Assembly (NCBI GenBank): GCA_029246415.1 | Contig: JAQWNF010000008.1 | Span: 62,001 to 126,000 of the forward strand | Length of the DNA: 64,000 nt | Direction of reading: 5' to 3' | DNA from: Glaciecola sp. | Lineage (GTDB): Bacteria > Pseudomonadota > Gammaproteobacteria > Enterobacterales > Alteromonadaceae | Shown: positions 19,263-29,509 of the stretch, in pieces | Layout: each line of letters starts with the position of its first letter | Numbering within the stretch: the stretch's first letter is position 1 | Notes under the pieces: generated by a model | The model's input: the letters and a program-made list of their open reading frames with translations, nothing else | Told to the model about the DNA's origin: nothing | Databases searched by the model: none | Position numbers and translations under genes: made by a program

Positions 19263-20672
19263 ATGTCAATTGAAAAGGCGTTAGAACTCATTAAAACAAG
19301 CGAAGCAAAGTTTATCGATCTTCGTTTTACAGATACTAAAGGTAAAGAGCAGCACGTTTCTATACCAACTCACCAAGTAGATGAAGATTTTTTTGAAGAA
19401 GGCAAAATGTTTGATGGTTCTTCTATCGCTGGATGGAAAGGAATTAACGAATCAGACATGGTATTAATGCCTGACGTATCTACTTTAGTAGTTGACCCGT
19501 TTGCTGAAGAAACTCAAATAAACGTCACTTGTGATATCCTTGAGCCTTCAACAATGGAAGGTTACGACCGTGACCCACGTTCAGTTGCAAAACGCGCTGA
19601 AGCATATTTAAAATCTACTGGTATCGGTGATAAAGTTTTAGTCGGTCCAGAGCCAGAATTCTTCTTGTTTGATGATGTTCGTTTCCATACAGATATGGCG
19701 GGTTCATTCTTCAAAATCAATGCTGAAGAAGCAAAATGGAATTCAGGTACAGAATACGAAGACGGTAACACAGGACACCGTCCTGGCGTTAAAGGCGGTT
19801 ACTTCCCAGTACCTCCAGTTGATTCAGCACATGATATCCGCGCAGCAATGTGTATGGTTATGGAAGAAATGGGTTTAACTGTTGAAGCGCATCACCACGA
19901 AGTAGCAACAGCTGGTCAGAACGAAATCGCAACTATGTTCAATACTATGGTTGCTAAAGCTGATGAGATCCAAATCTACAAGTATGTAGTGCATAACGTA
20001 GCTCACGCATACGGCCAAACGGCAACCTTCATGCCTAAGCCTCTAGTAGGTGATAATGGTTCTGGTATGCACGTTCACCAATCTATTTCTAAAGATGGTA
20101 AAAACATCTTTGCTGGTGACAAATATGCAGGTCTATCTGAAGAAGCACTTTACTACATCGGTGGTACAATTAAACATGCTCGTGCAATCAATGCATTCAC
20201 CAATGCATCGACTAACTCGTACAAGCGTCTAGTACCAGGATTTGAAGCGCCAGTAATGCTTGCATATTCTGCACGTAACCGCTCTGCTTCAATCCGTATT
20301 CCTCACGTAACAAGTGATCGTGCACGTCGTATTGAAGTGCGTTTCCCTGACCCAACTGCTAACCCATACTTAGCGTTCACAGCGCTATTGATGGCTGGCC
20401 TTGACGGGATCAAAAACAAAATTCACCCTGGTGACGCAGCTGATAAAGATCTATATGACTTACCAGCAGAAGAAGCGGCACAAATTCCAACTGTTGCATC
20501 ATCTTTAGAGCAAGCACTAGAAGCACTTGATGCTGACCGTGAGTTCTTAACCGCTGGTGGTGTGATGAGTGACGACATGATCGATGCTTATATCGAGCTT
20601 AAGAAGCAAGAAGTTGAGTTATTGAACACGTCTGTTCACCCAGTAGAATTTGATATGTACTACAGCTGCTAA
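19263..20672 (+). CDS. glnA: Glutamine synthetase (type I)
   Basis: Makes glutamine from glutamate, ammonia and ATP; the dodecamer is the main ammonia-assimilation enzyme. The 469-residue length and motifs match GSI-beta: [12 protein letters not shown] near 54, [10 protein letters not shown] (metal-binding Glu), [23 protein letters not shown], and the adenylylation loop NLYDLPAEE-like segment [11 protein letters not shown] carrying the Tyr near residue 398. The ribosome site GGAGAC precedes the ATG. It is driven by the sigma-54/NtrC region upstream and closed by its own terminator before the glnLG part. Confidence 0.98.
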   Translation: MSIEKALELIKTSEAKFIDLRFTDTKGKEQHVSIPTHQVDEDFFEEGKMFDGSSIAGWKGINESDMVLMPDVSTLVVDPFAEETQINVTCDILEPSTMEGYDRDPRSVAKRAEAYLKSTGIGDKVLVGPEPEFFLFDDVRFHTDMAGSFFKINAEEAKWNSGTEYEDGNTGHRPGVKGGYFPVPPVDSAHDIRAAMCMVMEEMGLTVEAHHHEVATAGQNEIATMFNTMVAKADEIQIYKYVVHNVAHAYGQTATFMPKPLVGDNGSGMHVHQSISKDGKNIFAGDKYAGLSEEALYYIGGTIKHARAINAFTNASTNSYKRLVPGFEAPVMLAYSARNRSASIRIPHVTSDRARRIEVRFPDPTANPYLAFTALLMAGLDGIKNKIHPGDAADKDLYDLPAEEAAQIPTVASSLEQALEALDADREFLTAGGVMSDDMIDAYIELKKQEVELLNTSVHPVEFDMYYSC

Positions 20673-20710
20673 GTATTAAGCTTACTAGTTAAGTATTACT
20701 TTCTATACAA

Positions 20711-20737
20711 AAGCCTGCATTTGCAGGCTTTTTTTAT
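20711..20737 (+). terminator. Rho-independent terminator after glnA
   Basis: AAGCCTGCA-TT-TGCAGGCTT followed by a T run: a perfect stem 39 bp after the glnA stop. It should limit read-through into glnLG, which has its own NtrC-marked promoter. Confidence 0.9.
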
Positions 20738-20762
20738 GGCAAAAATCAGCTACAATTTGTAA

Positions 20763-21209
20763 ATGCGGACTCATTTACATACATGTATGAACAATCAAAG
20801 CACAATATCTACTAAAGCCTCTACGTTTTCCTTTACGGCGACACGCCACCTTATGATTAAGACTGGCTTTTGTGCTTTGGTGTTAACCTGTATATTGTTC
20901 TCACAATTTGCCTATAGTGCTCCTACATCGATACAGTTAATCGCCCCCGCACATGAAGCCACAATCAGAAATACACAAGGTCAGGTTCATATTAGCTGGG
21001 TAGCACACGCAAAAGCTAATGTAGTTTACGAAATCTACCTTGATGATGTTTTAAAAAAAACCACTCCCCACACCGAAATGGCATTAACCGGCGTTGAACG
21101 CGGGGCCCATTCTATTTATTTACAAGTAAAAGACAAAAGCGGCAAAGTAATTGCAGTGTCTCATACACACACCATTTATGTGCACCAAAATAGTAAATTA
21201 TTTAGATAA
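20763..21209 (+). CDS. Small secreted protein between glnA and glnL (Ig-like)
   Basis: 148 residues as read from 20763. A signal peptide begins at the internal ATG 20853 (MIKTGFCALVLTCILFSQFAYSA), so that may be the true start; neither has a clear ribosome site. The mature part is a single beta-rich domain (SIQLIAPAHEATIRNTQGQVHISW … VERGAHSIYLQVKDKSGKVI). It resembles the C-terminal half of the DUF4124-containing proteins found between glnA and glnL in related bacteria, but no DUF4124 half is present. Function is unknown; the location is its best clue. Confidence 0.65.
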   Translation: MRTHLHTCMNNQSTISTKASTFSFTATRHLMIKTGFCALVLTCILFSQFAYSAPTSIQLIAPAHEATIRNTQGQVHISWVAHAKANVVYEIYLDDVLKKTTPHTEMALTGVERGAHSIYLQVKDKSGKVIAVSHTHTIYVHQNSKLFR

Positions 21210-21262
21210 TTAACGATTATCTACAATTGGTTCACGGTTAAAATGGATTATAAATAGCGTGA

Positions 21263-21279
21263 TGCACTTTTTTGGTGCA
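21263..21279 (+). promoter_or_regulatory. NtrC operator at the glnL start
   Basis: TGCACTTTTTTGGTGCA fits TGCACT-N5-GGTGCA exactly, with both half sites complete. It lies only 11 bp before the glnL ATG at 21291, a position suited to autorepression of glnLG as known for enteric glnL. Confidence 0.8.
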
Positions 21280-21290
21280 TAGTGGATACT

Positions 21291-22364
21291 ATGAATATTT
21301 CCTTCGAAAAAACATTTGATAATTTAATTACTGCCGTGCTCGTATTAAATATGCGCTTTGAAGTACAGTATGCAAATCAAGCCACGCTTAGCTTTCTTAA
21401 AACTGGAAGAAAGCAGTTATATAACAATGTCATGGATGACTTTGTGTTATTTTCATCCTTAGATAAAACGCGGTTCCGTGCAGCGCTAGAACATCACGAA
21501 AACTTTAGTGAAAATGAAGTGGAGTTATGTTTGCTTGATGAGAGTATTTTATTATTTGATATTGGCGTGACCTACATTAGCAATGAAGACCAAGATCTAC
21601 TCTTAATTGAAGCTAAACATATCGATCAACAAAAGCGTATTAGCAAAGAAAATCAACAAGCCGCACAACAACATGCAGCCAAAGAGTTGGTAAGAGGTTT
21701 GGCACATGAAATTAAAAACCCATTAGGGGGCATTCGCGGTGCTGCTCAGTTATTAGCTATGGAGTTATCTTCGCCAGAGCAAAAAGAGTATACACAAATG
21801 ATCATCAAACAATCGGATCGTTTACGCGAGCTTGTTGATCGCCTACTAGGTCCAAATTCTTTACCCCAATTTAGCTGGCAAAATATACACGCACCGATTG
21901 AAGCCGTTTTTCAGTTAGTCAAACTTGATAATCATTATGATATTAATATTGTGCGCGATTATGACCCAAGTATTCCCGATGTCTTTATTGATGCCAACAT
22001 GATCCAACAAGCAGTATTAAATATTGTCAAAAACGCGATGCAAGCACTGCAGGATGCCAACTCTAAATTGCCTAAGATTAAAATCAAAACGCGCGTTGCT
22101 CGTCACCAAGTTATTTTAGGCAAAAAAGTCCCATTAAGCGCGGTGATTTATATCTACGACAACGGACCAGGCGTCCCAAAAGCGCTGCGCGACACTTTAT
22201 TTTATCCGATGGTGAGTTCCAAAAAATCAGGCTCTGGTTTAGGACTTTCTATCGCCCAAAACTTAATAGAACACCATAATGGTAAAATCGAACTTGAATC
22301 GAGAAAAGGTCGCACTGAGTTTGCGATATTTTTGCCGATCACTAAACATGGAGAAACTGCATGA
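21291..22364 (+). CDS. glnL: Nitrogen-regulation sensor kinase NtrB
   Basis: Cytoplasmic histidine kinase/phosphatase that, under PII control, sets the phosphorylation of NtrC. It has a PAS domain (about 5–110) and a phospho-acceptor His in GLAHEIKNPLGGIRGAA (about 143). The ATPase domain shows NIVKNAMQAL (N box), DNGPGVP (G1) and KKSGSGLGLSIAQN (G2). I chose the ATG at 21291; a GTG at 21282 would add three residues. The ATG overlaps no upstream gene. glnG begins inside the last codons (ATGA overlap), so the pair is translationally coupled. Confidence 0.94.
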   Translation: MNISFEKTFDNLITAVLVLNMRFEVQYANQATLSFLKTGRKQLYNNVMDDFVLFSSLDKTRFRAALEHHENFSENEVELCLLDESILLFDIGVTYISNEDQDLLLIEAKHIDQQKRISKENQQAAQQHAAKELVRGLAHEIKNPLGGIRGAAQLLAMELSSPEQKEYTQMIIKQSDRLRELVDRLLGPNSLPQFSWQNIHAPIEAVFQLVKLDNHYDINIVRDYDPSIPDVFIDANMIQQAVLNIVKNAMQALQDANSKLPKIKIKTRVARHQVILGKKVPLSAVIYIYDNGPGVPKALRDTLFYPMVSSKKSGSGLGLSIAQNLIEHHNGKIELESRKGRTEFAIFLPITKHGETA

Positions 22365-23800
22365 ACAACGAAGCAGTCTGGATCATAGACGACGATAGTT
22401 CCATCCGCTGGGTATTACAAAAAGCTTTAAACACCGCTAATATCGCTTCTTGCTGTTTTGAAAATCCGCACGATTTATTATTACAGTTAAAATCAGGGCA
22501 AGTCCCCGAGGTGATTATCTCAGATGTGAAAATGCCGCAAATGGATGGCCTGACACTGCTCAATGAAGTACACGCCGAATACCCTGACTTACCCGTTATC
22601 ATTATGACTGCACATTCGGATTTAGATTCTGCGGTCAATGCCTATCAATCGGGGGCATTTGAATATTTACCCAAACCATTTGATATAACTGAAGCAGTAA
22701 GCTTAACCCAACGGGCTTTAGCACATGTCAAAGAGAGCAAACAAGTAATCCACGCCGATGATGCCAAGTTGCAATCCGAGATCATTGGTGCAGCACCAGC
22801 TATGCAAGAGGTCTTTCGTGCGATTGGTCGTCTTGCTCGCTCTAGTATTTCCGTATTAATTAACGGTCAATCTGGAACGGGTAAAGAGCTCGTCGCCCAT
22901 GCCCTACACAAGCATTCTCCACGAGCCAAAAACCCGTTTATCGCATTAAATATGGCAGCGATCCCTGCTGACTTAATTGAATCTGAATTATTTGGACATG
23001 AAAAAGGCGCATTTACCGGTGCGCAAACGACGCGTAAAGGTCGTTTTGAACAAGCCGATGGCGGGACATTATTTTTGGATGAAATTGGGGATATGCCCTT
23101 AGACATTCAAACGCGATTACTGCGTGTTTTAGCCGATGGACAATTTTATCGCGTAGGTGGTCATGAAGCGGTATCGGTTGATGTTAGGATCATCGCAGCT
23201 ACTCATCAAAACTTGGAACAACTCGTCTCTAAAAATCTGTTCCGCGAGGATTTATACCATCGCTTAAACGTGATTCGTATTCATATCCCTGCGCTGAATG
23301 ATCGCAAAGAAGATATCCCATTGCTAGCCCGACACTTCCTAAAACGCGCGTCTAAAGAGCTCGAAGTCGAAATGAAAGTCTTAGCAGTTGAAACCCAAGA
23401 CTTAATGAGTAAATTAGACTGGCCGGGCAATGTACGTCAACTAGAAAATGTATGCCGATGGGTCACCGTCATGGCCTCGTCTCAAGAAGTGTTACCAGGC
23501 GATCTGCCTCCTGAGTTATTGCAGACTCAGCATGTAGTAAAAACTGACAATACCGATGGCACTTCGCTACCTAGCACAAGCCATGATAGCTCATGGCAAC
23601 AATTATTAGCACGCTGGACGGATGAACAGCTAGCTTCCAATCAAGATGGCATTTTAAATAACGCGACCTTTGAGTTTGAAAAGATCATGCTAGAACGGGC
23701 GTTAATGCACACCCACGGACATAAGCAGGAAGCGGCAAAACGCTTGGGCTGGGGACGCAATACCTTAACCCGTAAGCTAAAAGAATTAGATATCAATTAA
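22361..23800 (+). CDS. glnG: Nitrogen response regulator NtrC (sigma-54 activator)
   Basis: 479 residues. The receiver domain (about 1–120) has acidic pocket IDDDSS, phospho-Asp in ISDVKMPQMDG (about 54) and Lys in PKPF. The AAA+ sigma-54 interaction domain has Walker A GQSGTGKEL, GAFTGA loop and Walker B GGTLFLDEIGDM. The C-terminal Fis-type HTH is KQEAAKRLGWGRNTLTRKLKEL. It overlaps glnL by ATGA. Palindromes that fit NtrC lie upstream of both glnA and glnL, which completes the circuit inside this window. Confidence 0.96.
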   Translation: MNNEAVWIIDDDSSIRWVLQKALNTANIASCCFENPHDLLLQLKSGQVPEVIISDVKMPQMDGLTLLNEVHAEYPDLPVIIMTAHSDLDSAVNAYQSGAFEYLPKPFDITEAVSLTQRALAHVKESKQVIHADDAKLQSEIIGAAPAMQEVFRAIGRLARSSISVLINGQSGTGKELVAHALHKHSPRAKNPFIALNMAAIPADLIESELFGHEKGAFTGAQTTRKGRFEQADGGTLFLDEIGDMPLDIQTRLLRVLADGQFYRVGGHEAVSVDVRIIAATHQNLEQLVSKNLFREDLYHRLNVIRIHIPALNDRKEDIPLLARHFLKRASKELEVEMKVLAVETQDLMSKLDWPGNVRQLENVCRWVTVMASSQEVLPGDLPPELLQTQHVVKTDNTDGTSLPSTSHDSSWQQLLARWTDEQLASNQDGILNNATFEFEKIMLERALMHTHGHKQEAAKRLGWGRNTLTRKLKELDIN

Positions 23801-23832
23801 TTTAGATATTGATAAATTTTGCTATTCATAAA

Positions 23833-24963
23833 TTAGCTATGCGCGGCTAATACCCGCGCTAACGTTTGATTAAAATGTCCTAACCACACAGGACAAAATT
23901 GCCCTTGGTAGTGTTTATTTATTGCAACTAAAGCGCGTTTTTGAGCAAGGTTTTCGTTCTCTGTTCCTAAATCAGCATGATGCAAATCATAATACGTATC
24001 TAATATGCCTAATAATTTGGCACCTTCACAAATATCATCAGCAGCAATTCCCATTGGATAGCCACTGCCATCACAACGTTCATGATGTTGCATGATTATT
24101 TTAAGTGCTTCATTCCATGCATCCATGTGTTCTAAAAAACGCCCACTTTTATACACATGGGATTTCATTAATTGCTGCTCTTGCTCAGATAAATGCGTTT
24201 GATTAACCAAACTCGGTGGCATAAATGCCATACCAAAATCATGCATATAACAAGCGACACTTAACTGTTCAGGTGGAATCGGAAGTCCTGCATAAGTATT
24301 AATTAAATGCGCCATTTGCGCAATTCGGTCACCTCGGCCTTGCAACGCCAAGACTCGTTTTTCAATGGGTTGCATTAACTCCCTAAAAAACAACATATCT
24401 GCTTTTAACAATGGTGCTATTTCTTTAGGAATACCCGATTTTGTTAAACTTGCTTGGTTGAGCGTATCGATACTCAGCTTGTTTGTGGCTTGCGGGTTTT
24501 GCCCTTGTAATATCGCAGCGGCTTGCGCCAGTATGACTTCATTCTCTGTATGTTGATTCGGCGCAATATCTTTAATTAAGATAATAACGTTATTTAATAA
24601 CGCATCATCATATTGAGTTTTACCGTCTTGGATACACACTTTTACAAACTGTTTTACCTGATCCATACTTTGCAGTACTACATCGGACATATTACTCGTA
24701 TATCTAACTTGGCCTTTACGTAGCATATCCAGTAAATCTTCCACGTGCTGCATCAGCGGTAGCATAGGTGCAAAACCAACTAAGCCAAGATCCCCTTTAA
24801 TCGTATGCAGCTGCCGAAACAAGGCACGTTGTAGTTCATTGTCTTCAGGTTTGATTTCTAATTCAATTAAGGTTTGTTCGCTCGCCTCATACAATTCATT
24901 AATCTCTTCCATGAGGTCATGTAATATGTCTTCTTCGGTGTGGTCATGAGCAAAAGTCTGCAT
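23833..24963 (-). CDS. HPt–HD-GYP fusion protein
   Basis: 376-residue soluble protein. The N-terminal histidine phosphotransfer domain (about 10–110) has the acceptor His in QLHTIKGDLGLVGF. The C-terminal HD-GYP domain (about 205–370) has YMHDFG (HD pair), HHERCDGSGYP (HHExxDGxGYP) and a later LLGILDTYYDL. HD-GYP domains usually degrade cyclic di-GMP, so this may be a phosphodiesterase switched by phosphotransfer. No receiver domain or kinase is adjacent. It is convergent with glnG, 32 bp away. The usual HD-GYP partner is a receiver domain, so the HPt fusion is less common. Confidence 0.82.
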   Translation of the reverse strand: MQTFAHDHTEEDILHDLMEEINELYEASEQTLIELEIKPEDNELQRALFRQLHTIKGDLGLVGFAPMLPLMQHVEDLLDMLRKGQVRYTSNMSDVVLQSMDQVKQFVKVCIQDGKTQYDDALLNNVIILIKDIAPNQHTENEVILAQAAAILQGQNPQATNKLSIDTLNQASLTKSGIPKEIAPLLKADMLFFRELMQPIEKRVLALQGRGDRIAQMAHLINTYAGLPIPPEQLSVACYMHDFGMAFMPPSLVNQTHLSEQEQQLMKSHVYKSGRFLEHMDAWNEALKIIMQHHERCDGSGYPMGIAADDICEGAKLLGILDTYYDLHHADLGTENENLAQKRALVAINKHYQGQFCPVWLGHFNQTLARVLAAHS

Positions 24964-25048
24964 AAGAGCTTATATATTAAAGTATCGTGTAGGTATTATC
25001 GGCGGTTTTCAGGTATACTTGCGCGCAAATTTATTTTTGAGCGTACAA

Positions 25049-25798
25049 GTGTTAGCCATACTTAGAATTATTACTTTATTTGTGTATTTTATTTTGATGA
25101 ATACACTATTATTACTGATCTTCATCACCCGCCCTTTCCATCACAATAGTGTTGCACTTGCAGGTAAGTGGTATGCCTCTATGGCAACGATTATGGGTGT
25201 GAAAGTCATTGTACAAAATCGTGATGTTATCGATCCAAAGCAAACTTATGTGTGCATCGCAAATCATCAAAATAGTTTTGATTTGATGACTGTTTGTAAA
25301 GCCGCATTTGATGGTGTTGTTACCGTCGGTAAAAAAAGCTTAAAGTGGATCCCCGTTTTCGGTCAAATTTATTACCTGTCTGGTAATATTATGATAGATC
25401 GACAAAACTCAGGTAGAGCAAGGGACACACTCAAATTAACGGCGAAAAAAATTCTCGAAGGTAACTTTTCAGTCTGGTTTTTCCCAGAAGGAACTCGCAG
25501 TTATGGACGAGGCTTGCTACCATTTAAAACAGGCGCGTTTAGAATCGCCGAAGAAACGGACAAACCTGTTTTGATGATTTGTGCGAGTGATACTCACAAT
25601 CAGATAAAATGGAACCGTTGGGACAACGGGACAGTGTTGATTCGCTTTTATGAACCCGAACGCCTGGACGAAAGTAAAGATATTAAGCAGTGGACTACGT
25701 ATTTTCATGAAACAATGAAACAGCGTTTAGTCGAGTTGACTAATGAAACTAATACATACAACCACACCGTTCAATCAAAATCAAAAAGGGATGTATAA
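25049..25798 (+). CDS. plsC: 1-acyl-sn-glycerol-3-phosphate acyltransferase
   Basis: Acylates lysophosphatidic acid to phosphatidic acid at the inner membrane. Motifs: ANHQNSFD (NHx4D catalytic), VGKKSLKWIPVFGQ, GNIMIDR, FPEGTRSYGRGLLPFKTGAF and the hydrophobic N-terminal helix. I chose the GTG at 25049, because LAILRIITLFVYF then aligns with the start of E. coli PlsC; a TTG at 25019 would add ten residues. The stop overlaps the rraB ATG (TAATG), so the two are coupled. Confidence 0.93.
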   Translation: MLAILRIITLFVYFILMNTLLLLIFITRPFHHNSVALAGKWYASMATIMGVKVIVQNRDVIDPKQTYVCIANHQNSFDLMTVCKAAFDGVVTVGKKSLKWIPVFGQIYYLSGNIMIDRQNSGRARDTLKLTAKKILEGNFSVWFFPEGTRSYGRGLLPFKTGAFRIAEETDKPVLMICASDTHNQIKWNRWDNGTVLIRFYEPERLDESKDIKQWTTYFHETMKQRLVELTNETNTYNHTVQSKSKRDV

Positions 25799-26157
25799 TG
25801 AACATCGACGAACGTGACGAATGGCTAGACTTTACACATGAGATTGTTGATGCACTAATCAGCGATGGCAGCGATCCTGCCGGCACATATACCATTGAAC
25901 ACCATCTTGCAGGGCAAGACTTCGATATGCTTGAGAAAGCTGCTGTAGACGCTTTTAAAGCCGGTTTTGAAGTGGGTGATGCAGAAGAAATGCCATTGGA
26001 TGATGGCGGTTTGATTTTTTGTTTCGATGCGGTGGTTACTCGTCCATTGAATCGCGATACACTAATCGAAGATTTAGACACCTTACTCAAAATAGCGGAT
26101 AAAAACAAAGTCCACTATGACGGTTGGGGAACTCAGTATATTGAGCCGGTTCAATAG
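25798..26157 (+). CDS. rraB: RNase E activity regulator RraB
   Basis: 119-residue acidic cytoplasmic protein of the RraB (YjgD) family, which binds RNase E and modulates mRNA decay. It has the typical start DERDEWLDFTHEIVDALISDGSDP, then YTIEHHLAGQDF and the late WGTQYIEP. It is coupled to plsC by a one-base overlap and followed by a strong terminator shared with valS. The rraB–valS–holC–pepA–lptFG neighbourhood is also found in E. coli, with other genes between rraB and valS there. Confidence 0.92.
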   Translation: MNIDERDEWLDFTHEIVDALISDGSDPAGTYTIEHHLAGQDFDMLEKAAVDAFKAGFEVGDAEEMPLDDGGLIFCFDAVVTRPLNRDTLIEDLDTLLKIADKNKVHYDGWGTQYIEPVQ

Positions 26158-26183
26158 TCCACGCTCAATCTGATATACATACT

Positions 26184-26219
26184 AAAAGGCCGCTATTGTG
26201 ATGATTAGCGGCCTTTTTT
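26184..26219. terminator. Bidirectional terminator between rraB and valS
   Basis: AAAAGGCCGCT-12 nt-AGCGGCCTTTTTT: a stem of 10 or more bp with A and T tracts on both sides, in the 88-bp gap between the convergent stop codons. It should end both transcripts. Confidence 0.92.
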
Positions 26220-26245
26220 GTACGTGTTAGTCGTTTAAGTTGTGA

Positions 26246-29017
26246 CTACAACGCTTCAATCGTTGCACGTTGCTCCGCAAGTTTAGCTAACTGCATATCC
26301 ATATCTGCTAACTTACCTTGTTCTTTTTCAATAACGGCAGCAGGGGCTTTGCTCACAAAGCTTTCGTTACCTAGTTTACCCGCAGTACGCGCACGATCTT
26401 TTTCAATTTTTTCAGCAGCTTTTGCAATACGTGCAAGTTCTGCATCTTTATCAATCAAACCCGCCATTGGGATCAACAGCTCCATGTCGCCAACCATCGC
26501 AGTAGCAGATGCCGGCGCAATATCGTCAGCTCCTAACACCGTAAAGCTCTCAATACGTGCTAAGCGATTGAGTACCGTTGCGACATCAGCAAAACGACGC
26601 TCATCTAATTGACTCACATTTTTCGCTAATACAGGTAGTGGTTTGTTAGGGGAAATATCCATTTCACCACGGATATTGCGAATACCCACAATACATTGCT
26701 TCAACCATTCGATGTCACCCGCGGCTTGTGTATTACGCTTGGCTTCGTCGTACTGTACAAACGGTTGGATCATGATGCTGGTATTGGTACATTCAACGGC
26801 AGTCAAAGGTGCAACACGCTGCCAAATCTGCTCAGTGATATAAGGCATAAATGGGTGCGCTAGACGCATCAGTTGCTCTAGGGTATTGATCAGCGTATGA
26901 CGTGTACCGCGTTTTTGCGCTTCAGTCGATTCTTCTGAGTTTAAAATAGGCTTAGATAACTCTAAGTACCAATCACAGAATTGATTCCAGGTAAACTCAT
27001 ACAGAGCTTGTGATGCTAGGTCAAAGCGGTAATCGTTCATTGCTTTTTCGACATCTTGGATAGTCTGTTGAAAACGGTCAATAATCCACTCATCGGCTAA
27101 TGACAGAGTTAATTCGCCTCCGTCTTTACCACTGTCAAACTCTTCGGTGTTCATCAACACAAAGCGTGATGCGTTCCAGATCTTGTTACAGAAATTGCGG
27201 TAACCTTCAACCCGACTCATATCAAAGTTGATATCACGTGACGTTGACGCCATCGCTGCAAACGTAAAGCGTAACGCATCAGTACCATAAGCATTAATGC
27301 CTTCTGGGAATTCTTTGCGAGTGCTCTTTTCGATTTTTTTGGCGTCTTGTGGATTCATCATCCCAGACGTACGTTTCGCGACTAATGGCTCTAACTCAAT
27401 GCCGTCAATCAAATCAATTGGGTCCAGTACGTTCCCTTTTGATTTAGACATTTTATCGCCTTTTTCATCACGGATCAGACCCGTAATATAGATATCTTTA
27501 AACGGAATTTTACCCGTAAACTTCTTGGTCATCATGATCATACGTGCGACCCAGAAGAAAATAATATCAAAACCCGTTACCAAGACAGAACTGGGTACAA
27601 ATGTTTCTAGCTCAGGTGTTTCTTCAGGCCATCCCATCGTCGCAAAAGGCCATAATGCAGATGAGAACCAGGTATCTAATACGTCTTCATCTTGGCGCAA
27701 GCTGATCTCTGCACCTAAGTTGTGTTTTTCACGTACTTCGGCTTCATCACGGCCAACATAGACATTATTGTCTTGGTCATACCATGCAGGAATGCGATGT
27801 CCCCACCACAGTTGGCGTGAGATACACCAATCTTGGATATTGTTCATCCATTGGTAATAGGTCTTATTGTAGTTTTCTGGGACAAAACGAATTTCGCCAC
27901 TTTCTACCGCTTCTATCGCTGGTTTAGCCAATGACTCAACGGCGACATACCATTGATCCGTCAAATACGGTTCAATGACTGCTCCGGAGCGATCACCACG
28001 TGGTACTTTAAGTTTGTGCTCATCGACTTTGACTAAGATGCCGCTGGCGTCTAAATCAGCAACCATTTGCTTACGCGCAACAAAACGGTCTAAACCACGA
28101 TATTGCTCAGGCGCTTCATCGTTGATTTTTGCATCGTCAGTTAAGATGTTGATCATCGGTAAATTGTGACGTTTACCCATATCGTAATCGTTAAAATCAT
28201 GTGCAGGCGTAATTTTTACACAGCCAGTACCAAACTCAGGATCAACATAATCATCAGCGATGATAGGAATTAAGCGACCGGTGATAGGTAGTTTGATGTC
28301 TTTACCGATAAACGCTTGATAACGCTCATCATCAGGGTGTACTGCTAAAGCCGTATCACCTAGCATGGTTTCAGGACGAGTCGTTGCTACGACTAGCTCA
28401 CCACTACCATCAGCTAAGGGATAACGCATGTGCCACATGTGACCATTTTCTTCTTCGTTCAGCACTTCTAGATCGGATACAGCGGTCAATAAAACCGGAT
28501 CCCAGTTTACCAAACGCTTACCGCGATAAATAAGACCTTCTTCGTGCAAACGTACAAATACTTCTTGTACTGCATTGGACAGCTCATCATCCATCGTAAA
28601 GGCTTCACGAGTCCAATCAGGAGACGTCCCTAAACGACGCATTTGTTGGCTGATATTGCCGCCTGACTCTTCTTTCCATTCCCAAATTTTTTCGACAAAC
28701 GCATCACGACCTAAATCATGACGGGTTTTGCCTTGTGCATTTAACTGACGTTCAACGACCATTTGCGTCGCAATACCGGCATGATCGGTACCACACTGCC
28801 ATAACGTATTATCGCCTTTCATGCGGTGATAACGGGTTAAGGCATCCATGATGGTATGCTGAAACGCATGCCCCATGTGCAAATTACCTGTTACGTTTGG
28901 CGGTGGTAATAAAATACAATATGGGTCGCCATGACCAGAGGCTTTAAAATAACCTTTGTCTTCCCATGCTTTGTAACAGGCTTGTTCGATATCGTTAGGA
29001 TTAAATGTCTTATCCAT
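26246..29017 (-). CDS. valS: Valyl-tRNA synthetase
   Basis: Charges tRNA-Val and edits threonyl mischarging. It is a 923-residue class I synthetase. [12 protein letters not shown] (HIGH-type) is at about 39–50. The CP1 editing domain includes [24 protein letters not shown] is near residue 535. An anticodon-binding domain and a C-terminal coiled coil ([17 protein letters not shown]) follow. holC lies 23 bp upstream in the same direction, the conserved pepA–holC–valS order. The terminator at 26184–26219 follows. Confidence 0.97.
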   Translation of the reverse strand: MDKTFNPNDIEQACYKAWEDKGYFKASGHGDPYCILLPPPNVTGNLHMGHAFQHTIMDALTRYHRMKGDNTLWQCGTDHAGIATQMVVERQLNAQGKTRHDLGRDAFVEKIWEWKEESGGNISQQMRRLGTSPDWTREAFTMDDELSNAVQEVFVRLHEEGLIYRGKRLVNWDPVLLTAVSDLEVLNEEENGHMWHMRYPLADGSGELVVATTRPETMLGDTALAVHPDDERYQAFIGKDIKLPITGRLIPIIADDYVDPEFGTGCVKITPAHDFNDYDMGKRHNLPMINILTDDAKINDEAPEQYRGLDRFVARKQMVADLDASGILVKVDEHKLKVPRGDRSGAVIEPYLTDQWYVAVESLAKPAIEAVESGEIRFVPENYNKTYYQWMNNIQDWCISRQLWWGHRIPAWYDQDNNVYVGRDEAEVREKHNLGAEISLRQDEDVLDTWFSSALWPFATMGWPEETPELETFVPSSVLVTGFDIIFFWVARMIMMTKKFTGKIPFKDIYITGLIRDEKGDKMSKSKGNVLDPIDLIDGIELEPLVAKRTSGMMNPQDAKKIEKSTRKEFPEGINAYGTDALRFTFAAMASTSRDINFDMSRVEGYRNFCNKIWNASRFVLMNTEEFDSGKDGGELTLSLADEWIIDRFQQTIQDVEKAMNDYRFDLASQALYEFTWNQFCDWYLELSKPILNSEESTEAQKRGTRHTLINTLEQLMRLAHPFMPYITEQIWQRVAPLTAVECTNTSIMIQPFVQYDEAKRNTQAAGDIEWLKQCIVGIRNIRGEMDISPNKPLPVLAKNVSQLDERRFADVATVLNRLARIESFTVLGADDIAPASATAMVGDMELLIPMAGLIDKDAELARIAKAAEKIEKDRARTAGKLGNESFVSKAPAAVIEKEQGKLADMDMQLAKLAEQRATIEAL

Positions 29018-29040
29018 TAGTACTCTCAGTTAGGTGGTGC

Positions 29041-29508
29041 TTATTCGTTATTCGTCAATACAGACGCTGGGAAAAACTGCATGTTACATCCAGCTTGTTT
29101 GAAAAAGGCGTAACGTGTTCGGGCGGCGATTTTATCAGCCTCAGCAACAGGAACAAAGTCGTAAATAGTATGATAACGGCCAGGGTTATCAATTTGCTCT
29201 CCTGCTACATTTACAACGATGCTGCGCAGTGCGGTTTGTTTTGCCCATGTGACCTCGACTGGCGCGCCTCCGTTGGGCCCCTCACCCACCAAATTATGCG
29301 CAATAAAACGCTCTGGTGGATGCTGCCATAACAAGTCACTAAATGCTTCTGCTGCGGCTTGGTTTGCACATAAAACCGTCAATCGTTTTTTCTCACTGTA
29401 ACATTTAGCGACTAAATCACACGCCAGCACCTCTATTGGATTGGCGCTCAGCGCGACATCTGGTGTCGCGTCTTGCTCTGATAATTGATAAAAATGAGCT
29501 TGAGTCAT
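29041..29508 (-). CDS. holC: DNA polymerase III chi subunit
   Basis: 155 residues; links the clamp-loader psi subunit to SSB at the replication fork. Family landmarks are the start HFYQLSEQD, CDLVAKCYSEKKRLTVLCANQAAAE, LWQHPPERFIAHNL, GAPVEVTW and RYAFFKQAGCNMQFF. pepA ends one base upstream of its ATG on the minus strand, and valS follows, as in E. coli. Confidence 0.94.
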   Translation of the reverse strand: MTQAHFYQLSEQDATPDVALSANPIEVLACDLVAKCYSEKKRLTVLCANQAAAEAFSDLLWQHPPERFIAHNLVGEGPNGGAPVEVTWAKQTALRSIVVNVAGEQIDNPGRYHTIYDFVPVAEADKIAARTRYAFFKQAGCNMQFFPASVLTNNE

Positions 29509-29509
29509 A

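Noticed and set aside
29005-29331. A 108-codon plus-strand frame opposite holC and the valS start.
   Set aside because: It is antisense to two conserved essential genes and lacks a start region or family features.
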